Assembly (NCBI GenBank): GCA_035578175.1
Contig: JAQMRL010000002.1
Location: 135,956,171-136,020,170, forward strand
Direction of reading: 5' to 3'
Source of the DNA: Catonia carolina
Taxonomy: Eukaryota; Arthropoda; Insecta; Hemiptera; Achilidae
DNA: 64,000 nt
Positions 61,601 through 64,000 of this stretch are shown in pieces (position 1 is the stretch's first letter; each line of letters starts with the position of its first letter). Below the pieces are notes generated by a model. It made no database searches and was not told the DNA's origin. It worked only from the letters and a program-made list of their open reading frames with translations. The position numbers and the translations under genes are program-made.

Positions 61601-63000
61601 TGTGAACTTGAAAACTATCTTGAATTCTATTTCATTGTAGTTGATCTTTTTAATAATTTAATGTGTACAAGTGAATAATTTACATTAGGAAATAAGTACA
61701 TTTAGTAATATTTTCTAAATAAGATCACTGTATATGATGTACAATTCTTGTTAAATCAATTAGTTGTATCAATTATATAAATTCTTGTTGTACTAATTAT
61801 TTGTTAACATTTTGTGAAAATTTCCATTTTGAATCCTTTTTTTCTGTTATTTGAGCTAATTATAAGATGTGGCAATTAAATAACCATACTGGAGCTACAA
61901 AACATTTTATTGATCACCAATTACAATACAAAGTTTATTTGTTTCAATGTACTCTCTTTGCCGATCCTTACTACGCACCATACAAATTTTCCACTGTTAG
62001 AAGCAGTGGAAGTCTGCTTCTGTCAGCTTGTTTAAAATCTCTCATTACATTTGCTTTCAGTGCTTCCACACTATCAAATCTTGTCCTCTTAAGCTCTGAT
62101 TTTACCTTAGGAAGTAAAAGAAGTCATAGGTCGGATGGACAGGTGAGTATGGTGCGGTGGTCCAATATGATGCTGTAATTTGCAGAGAACGCCTTCACAG
62201 ACCCAAGTGGAATGGGGTGGTGCATTGTCTTGGTAAAGGATTTAGGAATTGCTCTTCCACGAATCGGATCTTTGTCTTCTCACTCGAAATTGATTTCAGC
62301 AAGAGCTCGGATGACGGTTTTCTGGATGTTTTCATCCAGTTTTGGTGTTGACAACAAAAACAATGACGACGACAACAACAAAAACAATGATGGCGACAAC
62401 AACAATAAAAACAACGACGACGACAACAACAACAAAAACAACAACAAAAAATGTGGATTGTCTTCGGTCATTTGACATCCCTCTTTAAACCTTTTAAACC
62501 ACTCAAAAACTTGCACCATAAACATTCACTTCCTTTGTTAAGGCATGAGCTTCTGAAGTGGTTTTCCCAGTTCCACAAGAAACTTGAGGGTAACTCATTG
62601 CTCTATGTGAACACTGTGTTTTTTCAACTAGACAAGCACAGGAACATGCGATTACTACAGCGAGACTGAATGACGTACAATTGTGCCCATCGAGCACAGG
62701 TTTGGAGGCATCAACAGGCATGTTCAAACCTGCCACACATTGTATTATAAAATATAATTTACATTGCACAATATAATGGTTTATTACAATTACGTTTCAT
62801 ATAATTTATTATATTTGTGATTTTTTTTAGGCTACATTGAAAAAAGCAAAAGTTAAAGTGTTTGATCAACCAAGCAGAGGAGAAAACACTATATTAACAT
62901 TAAAAGAAAACCCTAATTTATCTGATGATGTATTAACAGTTGCCAGTATAATGCTTGATAAAATTGTTTTTGTTAATTATCCTCAACTTATACAAGCTAA
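25578..63000 (+). CDS. XRN1: 5'-3' exoribonuclease 1 (pacman), N-terminal part, 14 exons, 3' end outside the window
   Basis: XRN1 degrades decapped mRNA 5' to 3' in the cytoplasm and in P-bodies. The spliced product (about 736 residues) opens [18 protein letters not shown], as the family does. The active-site acids fall in place: D35 in LYLDMNG, D86 in [12 protein letters not shown]176 and E178 in TPGEGEHK, D206 and D208 in [11 protein letters not shown], and D296 in [10 protein letters not shown]93 and the QQRGRR basic motif, which contact the 5' phosphate, and H41, which stacks on the first base, are present. Conserved region 1 spans about residues 1-350. An acidic linker lies near 425-440. 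Conserved region 2 runs from about 460 with [13 protein letters not shown] and [13 protein letters not shown]. All introns are GT-AG and every phase joins. The D1-D4, SH3-like and C-terminal regions must lie to the right. Family identity is seen in the sequence; activity is inferred from it. Confidence 0.97.
26451..26665. repeat. Family H repeat, copy 1
   Basis: TGCAGATGAGATCTAGCCAA, TAACAGCC, GGTGTGAGGTTGCC, then ACAACACAGGGTATG and GAAAGTCAATTGGCT occur in the same order at 45895-46110. The ends (CTGCAGATGA, and inverted CTCAGATAAA) hint at short inverted repeats. No coding frame. Confidence 0.65.
27980..28370 (+). repeat. Family B dispersed repeat, near full length
   Basis: It runs from GTGTTGTTTAGGTCACCAGT to CACCTGTCTGTTATGAGC. 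Another copy in the opposite orientation starts 178 bp downstream. Confidence 0.88.
28549..28939 (-). repeat. Family B dispersed repeat, near full length, inverted
   Basis: It runs from GCCCATAACAGAAAGGCGAA to GATGACCTAAACAACA. It keeps an open + strand frame at 28726-28980 ([15 protein letters not shown], then [10 protein letters not shown]). It forms an inverted pair with 27980-28370. Confidence 0.88.
29283..29414 (+). CDS. XRN1: XRN1 exon 2, residues 26-69
   Basis: The acceptor GTTACAG precedes ATACCAGAG and the donor is GTATTT. The exon encodes [16 protein letters not shown], with catalytic D35 and stacking H41, and ends FTDIFHYIE. 44 codons, phase 0 at both ends. Confidence 0.96.
29640..29860 (+). 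pseudogene. LINE ORF2 tail, decayed
   Basis: Broken frames show RERLGLDK and [14 protein letters not shown] words in the order expected near the LINE C-terminus (a HVxRMEEGRLPK-type block). Stops are frequent. Call by pattern only. Confidence 0.35.
29865..30699 (-). mobile_element. Family E element, copy 1
   Basis: The ends are ACTTTCTCTTGCC on both sides when inverted (29896 region, and AGGCAAGAGAAAGT at 30686-30699). The outer left end carries the hairpin GTGTGAAACACTCACAC. A minus-strand 94-codon frame at 30330-30614 ([36 protein letters not shown]) is shared with the copy at 48129. Confidence 0.7.
30926..31088 (+). repeat. tRNA-derived SINE, family A, copy 1
   Basis: The head has a TTGTTGGTAATGTGCTCACC A-box region and a GGTCTTGGGTTCGAATCCC B-box. 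The family tail follows (TTTTCATACGTTACAAAAAA, then ATTAGCAGTAATT). No A-rich end remains. Confidence 0.8.
31319..31413 (+). CDS. XRN1: XRN1 exon 3, residues 70-101
   Basis: The acceptor TTTTTCAG precedes ATTTTATTTCG and the donor is GTAAAT. The exon encodes [20 protein letters not shown] with D86 and K93. It ends two bases into an Arg codon that exon 4 completes. Confidence 0.96.
32190..32275 (+). repeat. Family E terminal fragment
   Basis: CAATGATTAAACGTAGGTTT, then GCAAGAGGAAGTCGTGTG and TTTCACAAC match the hairpin end of family E (45090-45168). Only the end survives. Confidence 0.55.
32518..32800 (+). repeat. Family F interspersed repeat
   Basis: In order: GGTTTTCGGTTTCGTAATCT, GGGTTCGAAGTTCCGGTTTC, AGAGGTCCAAAACCGGAAGT, AATTCCTCTTTAGAGTTGAT, then CCATAAATCAAAGGTAAG. 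The same order occurs at 46231 and, inverted, at 16966. It ends about 60 bp before the exon 4 acceptor. Confidence 0.75.
32861..33074 (+). CDS. XRN1: XRN1 exon 4, residues 102-172
   Basis: A T-rich tract ending TTTTTTTTAG precedes the exon and the donor is GTATGT. One base completes Arg101. 71 codons follow, including [18 protein letters not shown], ending ILSGHE. A family F repeat remnant ends about 60 bp upstream of the acceptor. Confidence 0.96.
33545..33635 (+). pseudogene. LINE fragment (RT thumb)
   Basis: One frame reads [20 protein letters not shown], the block that in LINEs follows the RT palm (compare LAYGSEAW at 5339). It is cut off directly by the TTAA element. Confidence 0.6.
33640..34474. 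mobile_element. TTAA-flanked element with two tandem tRNA-like units
   Basis: TTAA at 33636-33639 and 34475-34478 flank CCCTTTATAACC on the left and CCCTTCCAATCC on the inverted right end. Two ~200-bp units (33640-33837 and 33842-34040) repeat from TTAACCCTTT through GTCACA-TGGAGTGAAATAAC to GCCAGGAATCGAAC. Each unit contains on the minus strand an A-box (GCGTAATGGTCAGC) and a B-box (GGTTCGATTCC), so each resembles a tRNA-derived SINE. Confidence 0.6.
35056..35856 (-). mobile_element. Tigger/pogo-like element, internally deleted
   Basis: TA duplications at 35054-35055 and 35857-35858 flank TIRs starting CAGTAATCCCTCAGTATCCG and, inverted, CAGTAATCCCTTGGTATCCG, the well-known Tigger-type end. 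801 bp in total, against about 2-3 kb for complete members. Most of the transposase is gone. Confidence 0.85.
35373..35846 (-). pseudogene. Tigger-like transposase C-terminal fragment
   Basis: Readable from residue ~55 of the frame: [46 protein letters not shown], then an acidic [11 protein letters not shown] stretch. This resembles the segment after the DDE domain in Tigger transposases. The N-terminal ~50 codons of the frame run through TIR sequence and are not genuine. No catalytic residues remain. Confidence 0.65.
36161..36325 (+). CDS. XRN1: XRN1 exon 5, residues 173-227
   Basis: The exon lies between acceptor TTTCTTTAG and donor GTATAT. It encodes [10 protein letters not shown] (metal ligands E176 and E178) and [11 protein letters not shown] (D206 and D208), and ends ALLREE. 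55 codons, phase 0. This exon carries most of the two-metal active site. Confidence 0.97.
36642..37964 (+). mobile_element. Mariner transposon, near-complete, two stop codons
   Basis: The element is 1,323 bp, in the normal size range of mariner. It is flanked by TA at 36640-36641 and 37965-37966. The TIRs begin CGAGGGGGTACCCAAAAG on both ends. Same orientation as XRN1. Both TIRs look intact, so it could be mobilised in trans if a matching transposase exists (inference). Confidence 0.93.
36835..37905 (+). pseudogene. Mariner transposase with two in-frame stops
   Basis: The single frame from ATG 36835 spans 357 codons including the terminal stop. It opens [20 protein letters not shown] (HTH domain). 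The catalytic triad is seen in [24 protein letters not shown] and [17 protein letters not shown]. 34 residues separate the second and third Asp, giving D,D34D. A TGA at 37024-37026 replaces a residue in the [17 protein letters not shown] linker. A TAA at 37465-37467 lies before [10 protein letters not shown]. No frameshift is visible. A downstream start at 37060 would give only a partial protein. Confidence 0.93.
38399..38793 (-). repeat. Family B dispersed repeat, full-length copy
   Basis: It runs from GCCCATAATAGACAGGTGGA to GACCTAAACAACAACAACAA. In this orientation it ends in an (AAC)n tract. It is among the most complete copies (395 bp). Confidence 0.9.
38995..39171 (+). CDS. XRN1: XRN1 exon 6, residues 228-286
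   Basis: The acceptor TTTTTTTTAG precedes GTTAAATTTGG and the donor is GTAAGA. 59 codons include [20 protein letters not shown] and end LESIIDDW, matching the family block before the GNDF motif. Phase 0. Confidence 0.96.
39340..39525. repeat. Palindromic MITE (family G), copy 2
   Basis: It contains TTCTACAAGTACTTTTGCGG and the perfect palindrome GCGGTGCGCACCGC. A second inverted pair follows: TATTATGAAGATTGCATCTT against AAGATGCAGTCTTCATAATA. The downstream words CTGCTATGATGCTAACTAA are shared with 36097-36115, after copy 1. Confidence 0.65.
39640..40460 (+). pseudogene. LINE 3' region, decayed
   Basis: From 39837: [39 protein letters not shown], then WSVAL, a stop, [20 protein letters not shown], a stop, [20 protein letters not shown], ending [18 protein letters not shown] and an A-rich tail near 40450. 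Two stops lie in an otherwise continuous frame. The first ~190 bp look like the end of a different LINE ([14 protein letters not shown] in one frame). Confidence 0.75.
40495..40750 (-). pseudogene. LINE RT catalytic-box fragment (minus strand)
   Basis: The minus strand reads [15 protein letters not shown], a worn form of the [14 protein letters not shown] box at 41755-41810. About 200 bp are shared with 41755-41960, which suggests two fragments of one LINE family or a duplication. Confidence 0.5.
41160..41351. repeat. 96-bp tandem duplication
   Basis: Unit 1 at 41160-41255 and unit 2 at 41256-41351 share GTCTTTCCAC and CATTCTCATTGCAAT, through to ACAAATCTCTGTGGTG, with few differences. They lie inside or at the edge of a minus-strand LINE remnant. 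Confidence 0.85.
41352..41960 (-). pseudogene. LINE RT palm-thumb remnant (minus strand)
   Basis: On the minus strand: [16 protein letters not shown] (FADD-type box), later [23 protein letters not shown], a stop, [19 protein letters not shown], and [17 protein letters not shown]. The order and the (V/I)WTYgIxlW pattern point to a Jockey/I-like thumb. Interrupted by stops. Confidence 0.6.
42005..42245 (+). pseudogene. LINE C-terminal fragment
   Basis: The frame reads [20 protein letters not shown] and [10 protein letters not shown], a block found in LINE ORF2 between the thumb and the C-terminus. Stops follow at once. Confidence 0.5.
42374..42537 (+). repeat. tRNA-derived SINE, family A, copy 2
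   Basis: CTGGCTGCATTGGCGTAG head, GGTCTTGGGTTCAAATCCC B-box, TTACAAAAAATCATTTCAT linker, AGCAGTAATTGCAGAACAGT tail and an A run. It lies about 125 bp before exon 7. Confidence 0.85.
42662..42782 (+). CDS. XRN1: XRN1 exon 7, residues 287-327
   Basis: The acceptor TTTGGTAG precedes GTGTTGATGG and the donor is GTATTT. The exon encodes [16 protein letters not shown], with the last catalytic Asp at 296, and ends one base into a Gly codon shared with exon 8. Confidence 0.96.
43148..44075 (+). mobile_element. Internally deleted mariner
   Basis: TA at 43146-43147 and 44076-44077. The TIRs share GTGATCAAAAAGTAAGGTGA (left after CGAGAT, inverted right after CAAGGT). At 928 bp it is about 350-400 bp shorter than a complete mariner. 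It is a different lineage from 36642 by TIR. Confidence 0.9.
43354..44020 (+). pseudogene. Mariner transposase, frameshifted and internally deleted
   Basis: It starts [20 protein letters not shown] and includes [20 protein letters not shown] and [21 protein letters not shown] frameshift near 43760 precedes [20 protein letters not shown] (first Asp kept). The frame then jumps from SSQWKSPGS to [18 protein letters not shown] and ends [14 protein letters not shown]. The segment holding the second and third catalytic Asp is deleted, so no active enzyme. Confidence 0.9.
44575..45168 (+). mobile_element. Family E element, 5'-shortened copy
   Basis: It shares the order AACAAAACATCTTTAGAA, ATTTTCACTGAAATCAGTCG, AGAAGTAGTAGTTTATTCG and the end GCAAGAGAAAGT followed by GAGTGTTTTACACC. 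The [13 protein letters not shown] end is missing. No long frame. Confidence 0.65.
45392..45891. mobile_element. Harbinger-like MITE with TAA duplication
   Basis: TAA at 45389-45391 and 45892-45894 flank 500 bp. The TIRs are GGGTAAGTGCACAGTGAATG and, inverted, GGGTAAGCACACAGTGAACG. A 3-bp TAA duplication and G-rich TIR start fit PIF/Harbinger. No transposase frame. The 78-codon frame at 45409-45645 is not conserved evidence of coding. Confidence 0.75.
45895..46110. repeat. Family H repeat, copy 2
   Basis: TTGCAGATGAGATCTAGCCA, TAACAGCCAAGG, GTGTGAGGTTGCC, GACAACGCAGGATATG and GAAAGTCGATTGGCT, in the same order as 26451-26665. The Harbinger-like MITE abuts its first base. Confidence 0.65.
46231..46487 (+). 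repeat. Family F interspersed repeat
   Basis: ACTACAAGAGATAGCAACAA, GGTTTTCGGATTCGTAATCT, GGGTGTGAAGTTCTGGTTTG, AATTCCTCTTAAAGAGTAGA and GAGTCAAAGGTAAG occur in family order. It ends about 270 bp before exon 8. Confidence 0.75.
46754..46914 (+). CDS. XRN1: XRN1 exon 8, residues 328-380
   Basis: Acceptor TTTTTAATTAG, donor GTAAGT. The first two bases complete Gly327, followed by [18 protein letters not shown]. It ends in a Lys/Glu-rich stretch (EKERTS) at the start of the variable linker between conserved regions 1 and 2. Confidence 0.95.
46915..47782 (+). other. XRN1: XRN1 intron 8
   Basis: 868 bp, GTAAGT to TTTTCAG. It is the shortest intron and the only one with no repeat I recognise. Confidence 0.9.
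47783..48024 (+). CDS. XRN1: XRN1 exon 9, residues 381-461 (acidic linker)
   Basis: Acceptor GAATTTTCAG, donor GTAAGT. The exon encodes a poorly conserved, acidic segment with [18 protein letters not shown], then [13 protein letters not shown]. It ends two bases into a Pro codon. The frame stays open upstream to at least 47732, so the exact acceptor is less certain than for other exons. Confidence 0.88.
48129..49040 (+). mobile_element. Family E element, most complete copy
   Basis: The left end is AGTTTCTCTTGCCTATATGA. The right end is GCTAGAGAAAGTCGTGTGAG, then a GTGTGA...TCACAC hairpin and CAGATTTTTT. The 108-codon frame at 48214-48540 ([49 protein letters not shown]) is colinear with that of copy 1. 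Confidence 0.75.
49463..49651 (-). repeat. Family B dispersed repeat, 3' half
   Basis: It starts at CTGTGGTGAATGAAGTGAAG and ends at GGCTGATGACCTAAA. The + strand frame from 49469 ([29 protein letters not shown]) is open throughout. Confidence 0.88.
49745..49868 (+). pseudogene. LINE fragment
   Basis: [16 protein letters not shown], a stop, then [18 protein letters not shown] closely parallels the block at 40134-40240 ([20 protein letters not shown]). It is cut directly by the next family E copy. Confidence 0.75.
49869..50732 (+). mobile_element. Family E element, copy 4
   Basis: GAATATACGGGAAGAAATGT, CCCCCTGAACCCAAAAACGA, then GAACAAAATATCTCAAGAAT, ending GTAAGAGAAAGTTGTGTGAT and TTTACACCAGATTTTT. 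The 94-108-codon frame of other copies is broken here. Confidence 0.7.
50897..51115 (+). CDS. XRN1: XRN1 exon 10, residues 462-534
   Basis: The acceptor TGTTGACAG precedes AGAGGTATTACG and the donor is GTAAGT. It encodes [17 protein letters not shown] and [14 protein letters not shown], the core of conserved region 2, then [13 protein letters not shown] Trp here is the likely partner of H41 on the first base. A split Ser codon joins it to exon 11. Confidence 0.96.
51565..52461. mobile_element. TIR transposon of unknown superfamily, 35-bp TIRs
   Basis: 51565-51599 and the inverse of 52427-52461 match at 32 of 35 positions (start TGAATCG, shared core ATTTCAGAAAG and CCATAAGTCAAAA). About 897 bp, of which ~138 is a nested SINE. 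On the minus strand near 52140-52200 there is a short frame ending [10 protein letters not shown] that could be a transposase C-terminus, but this is weak. Confidence 0.8.
51817..51954 (+). repeat. tRNA-derived SINE, family A, head-truncated copy
   Basis: It begins at TTTCATCATGTGGTCTTGGG (A-box side missing) with B-box GGTCCGAATCCC, linker TTTTCATACGTTACAAAAAA, tail TTAACAGTAATTGCAGAGCA and an A-rich end. It is nested in the TIR transposon. Confidence 0.8.
52659..53051 (+). repeat. Family B dispersed repeat, full-length copy
   Basis: It runs from TGTTGTTTAGGTCATCAGCC to AACCTCCACCTGTCTGTG. It is adjacent to the LINE segment that follows. Confidence 0.88.
53052..53835 (+). pseudogene. LINE ORF2 C-terminal half bracketed by ATGATAAGG short repeats
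   Basis: Frames in order: [18 protein letters not shown], then [52 protein letters not shown] and [18 protein letters not shown] direct duplication of ~57 bp repeats [27 protein letters not shown] motifs occur at 53056-53082 and again at 53706-53830. It is related to the LINE at 39830-40450. Confidence 0.75.
53698..53832 (+). repeat. Short tandem repeat of ATATGATAAGG / ATGATATGATATA units
   Basis: The units GATAAGGGAACATATGATAA and TGATATGATATAATATGATA alternate irregularly. A shorter block of the same motif precedes the LINE at 53056. Confidence 0.8.
54117..54264 (+). CDS. XRN1: XRN1 exon 11, residues 535-583
   Basis: Acceptor TTTCTTTCAG, donor GTAAGT. It encodes [20 protein letters not shown] and [14 protein letters not shown], strongly conserved region 2 blocks. 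49 codons after one base completing Ser534. Confidence 0.96.
54845..55190. repeat. Long inverted repeat (foldback), arms ~170 bp
   Basis: The left-arm words AATGCACATCTTCA, AAAACATCCTACTTCC and GGCAGATAAGGAACTA recur inverted on the right (TAGTTCCTTATCTGCC, GGAAGTAGGATGTTTT, TGAAGATGTGCATT). Pairing weakens outward. The centre is near 55017 with a loop of about 20 bases. A transcript through it would form a long hairpin. Confidence 0.85.
55225..55412 (+). repeat. tRNA-derived SINE, family A head with alternative tail
   Basis: CTGCCGGCCGCATTGGCGTA head, GTTGGTAATGTGCTCGCC A-box and GGTCCTGGGTTTGAATCC B-box match family A. After ATCATTTCATCC the tail differs from other copies (GTCGCCGCTAATGACCG, TTGATGTGATG) and matches the stray piece at 8757. 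Confidence 0.85.
56266..56377 (+). CDS. XRN1: XRN1 exon 12, residues 584-621
   Basis: The acceptor ATTTTATAG precedes GATAGTTTATTG and the donor GTGACC is the weakest of the set. It encodes [20 protein letters not shown] and ends YNYTPFKQ, with one base of a Gly codon. The LxAM and EE(K/R)xRN pattern matches the family. Confidence 0.93.
56461..57240 (-). mobile_element. Family K DNA transposon, deletion derivative with long inverted ends
   Basis: TA at 56459-56460 and 57241-57242. The ends share GTGATTTTTTAGTCCTG and ATTGTTAATGTCTGGTAAT. Similarity continues inward for about 190 bp to the start codon (ATGTCTTTTA on both arms). The minus strand keeps [20 protein letters not shown], an HTH start, and later a [14 protein letters not shown] block. 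It resembles mariner/Tc1-type N-termini (DUF4817-like). Confidence 0.75.
57405..57975 (+). mobile_element. Family K DNA transposon, 5' half
   Basis: It starts next to TA with AAGAATGATTTTTTTTAGTC. After an early stop in MSFTLE it keeps the frame 57646-57921: [59 protein letters not shown]. These are two helix-turn-helix units of a Tc1/mariner-type transposase. The catalytic half and the right TIR are missing. It is head to head with 56461-57240. Confidence 0.75.
58411..58579 (-). repeat. Family B dispersed repeat, worn fragment
   Basis: TCTTCTCTGAGAGTAATGAA, CAGACCCTGTGGTGAATGAA and CACACAGTGAGGAAGGCACT match the family, with an internal rearrangement near 58490-58520. Confidence 0.75.
59341..59513 (+). 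repeat. tRNA-derived SINE, family A, copy 5
   Basis: CCGGCCGCATTGGTGTATTT head, GGTCTTGGGTTCGAATCCC B-box, GTTACAAAAAAATCATTTCA linker, GCTAGCAGTAATTGCAAAAC tail, then a run of about 15 A. The long A run suggests a recent copy. Confidence 0.87.
60081..60259 (+). CDS. XRN1: XRN1 exon 13, residues 622-680
   Basis: Acceptor TTTTTATTAG, donor GTAAGT. Two bases complete Gly621. The product runs [18 protein letters not shown] and ends [13 protein letters not shown], matching the family's GFPTLKH block. This segment is more divergent than the nuclease core. Confidence 0.93.
60450..60900 (-). pseudogene. LINE C-terminal remnant (minus strand)
   Basis: Broken minus-strand frames show [18 protein letters not shown] and NNNWKWN-like words. 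In order they correspond to the W-x-GHxxRM and later NNWFK blocks of LINE C-termini. The left part resembles 20060-20200. No continuous frame. Confidence 0.4.
61860..62770 (-). pseudogene. Degenerate mariner transposase with microsatellite insertion
   Basis: Minus-strand order: [37 protein letters not shown], then (after the trinucleotide repeat) [20 protein letters not shown], later [14 protein letters not shown] and [19 protein letters not shown]. These follow the mariner HTH, linker and post-DDE blocks. Stops and shifts are many. The left end ATGTGGCAATTAAATAACC resembles a mariner TIR, but I cannot pair it with confidence. Confidence 0.7.
62349..62450 (+). repeat. Imperfect (CAA)n/(GAC)n microsatellite
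   Basis: ACAACAACAAAAACAACGAC-type units run for about 100 bp and interrupt the mariner remnant between the HTH part and the linker. Confidence 0.9.
62831..63000 (+). CDS. XRN1: XRN1 exon 14, residues 681-736 (last exon in window)
   Basis: The acceptor TTTTTTTTAG precedes GCTACATTG and the donor is GTAAGT. It encodes [18 protein letters not shown] and [13 protein letters not shown], matching the family's SRGEN and VFVNWPHL blocks. It ends two bases into a codon. The next exon is outside the window. Confidence 0.95.
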
Positions 63001-63079
63001 GTAAGTCATAAAGATTTTTTATTTGTTATTTTATTTTAATTATTCTCCTGGTTCTAATATATTTTTTAAAAAATACTTT

Positions 63080-63890
63080 TAAGGCCTTGGACCACTTTAG
63101 TTTATAGCCTGGTAAGGTAATTTTCTACTTTTAATCTTCTTGCTGCACTTTTGCAGTCTTTCGCTTCTCTCTTGTTCCGCCATTCAAGGCTTCTGATCTT
63201 CTGAGTCGTTCTGCTTAAGAAAACCCTGCTTTTTCTTGCCACCTTTGCTTTCTGTTGGAATCTGGTTATTGGGTTTTTAATTTTGTGATAGTTTCCTGAT
63301 TTAGTTTTTAAGTCATTTATTATGATTTTGAGTTCTTTCATGCCCTCCTTTACCTCCTTGATCCATTTTGGTGTATGTACTTTGTTCCAAAATCTCTTAT
63401 CAGTGTTCTTACTAATCTTGTGTCGTCAATGCTGGCCGCATTGGCGTAGTTAGTAATGTGCTCACCTCTCATCATGCAGTCTTGGGTTCAAATCCCATTC
63501 AGGCACGGCATATTTTGATGCGTTACAAAAAATCATTTCATCCTTCACCCTCTGCAGCAGCAGTAGTTGCAGAACAGTTGGACATTAAACAAAAAAAAAA
63601 AATCTGTACAAGTGGCCCAGGAACGATATTCTCTTTTTCCTGACCGTACCTGTTAGTGGTTCGATCATCTTGTACAGTTCACTGTTTGGGATGGTTTTCC
63701 ACCTGCCATCCTTGATGTTATTTTTGTTAATAAACTTTCTAACTATTCTTCTCTCAACTTTCTGTATGTTGTCTTTATCGCCAGTTTTAATTGGCCCGAA
63801 TAATGTCTCGCTTTTGTAAAGAATTTCTGGCAATGCTACTGTCTGATAGTGTCTCAATTTTGGTTTTTATTGACATGCATTTTTTGCTGT
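63080..63890 (-). pseudogene. LINE ORF2 C-terminal half, split by a SINE
   Basis: Minus strand before the SINE: MRHYQTVALPEILYKSETLF, VERRIVRKFINKNNIKDGRW, RKKRISFLGHLYR. After the SINE: TRLVRTLIRDF, then EWRNKREAKDCKSAARRLKV to a stop near 63100. The pattern follows that of the LINE at 12630-14720 (RHYKTVIQPAVTY, LERRILRTCIGKRIYKD). Confidence 0.8.
63432..63602 (+). repeat. tRNA-derived SINE, family A, copy 6
   Basis: CTGGCCGCATTGGCGTAGTT head, GTCTTGGGTTCAAATCCC B-box, GTTACAAAAAATCATTTCAT linker, GCAGTAGTTGCAGAACAGTT tail and 12 A. It sits within the LINE remnant, directly after the RISFLGHLYR block. Confidence 0.87.
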
Positions 63891-64000
63891 AGATATTTTT
63901 TGTAAATTTCGCTGATCTAATTTTTGTTTTATAAATAGAATATTTCTAGTCCAGTAAATCATTAAGATTCTATTAAACCTTTGAAAAAGTGTTCGATAAT

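Larger units (their letters stand above)
60260..62830 (+). other. XRN1: XRN1 intron 13
   Basis: 2.6 kb, GTAAGT to TTTTTTTTAG. It has a minus-strand LINE tail and a worn minus-strand mariner containing a CAA/GAC microsatellite. 60905-61855 is unassigned; 61190-61320 is notably richer in C than its surroundings. Confidence 0.88.
63001..64000 (+). other. XRN1: XRN1 intron 14, left part
   Basis: It starts GTAAGT and runs off the window. It is occupied mostly by a minus-strand LINE remnant with a SINE inserted in it. Confidence 0.85.

Overview
This window looks like nuclear DNA of an insect: AT-rich, intron-containing and packed with transposable elements. It holds no operons, no Shine-Dalgarno-led genes and no CRISPR array. 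The only host gene I can support is XRN1 (Drosophila pacman), the cytoplasmic 5'-3' exoribonuclease. It is on the + strand and starts at 25578. Fourteen exons with GT-AG borders and consistent phases encode about the first 736 residues. The gene runs off the right edge in intron 14, so the rest of a protein that is usually about 1,600-1,700 residues lies outside. The species cannot be fixed from the sequence. The mix of LINEs, mariners, tRNA-derived SINEs and many MITE-like repeats suggests a hemimetabolous insect such as a hemipteran, but that is only a guess.

Layout. Positions 1-25577 are intergenic and contain no recognised host gene. They hold LINE remnants in both orientations: 838-1425 (-), 3464-5688 (+), 8841-9313 (Jockey, +), 11170-11940 (-), 12630-14720 (+, with a poly(A) tail), 17340-17786 (Jockey, -), 19664-19948 (+), and a LINE nested in another LINE at 22470-24030. 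They also hold copies of a ~400-bp dispersed repeat (family B), tRNA-derived SINEs (family C) and TTAA-flanked elements.

Positions 25578-63000 are XRN1 exons of 75-242 bp separated by introns of 0.9-4.0 kb. The introns hold nearly all of the sequence, and most of what I can identify in them is transposon-derived: a mariner with both TIRs and a TA duplication but two in-frame stops (36642-37964), an internally deleted mariner (43148-44075), a Tigger/pogo-like deletion derivative inside a palindromic MITE (35000-36047), a Harbinger-like MITE (45392-45891), three other TIR elements, four copies of an ~0.6-0.9-kb element (family E), six tRNA-type SINEs (family A), and more LINE tails.

The strongest observations are structural. 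A LINE inserted into a LINE has a 13-bp target-site duplication. Several elements are nested two or three deep. One foldback repeat of about 345 bp sits inside a larger TIR element. Family B keeps an open frame in three copies. Family E ends in a conserved hairpin. I found no evidence of a previously undescribed multi-gene system. Family letters (A-H, K) are local labels of mine and all repeat boundaries were judged by eye.
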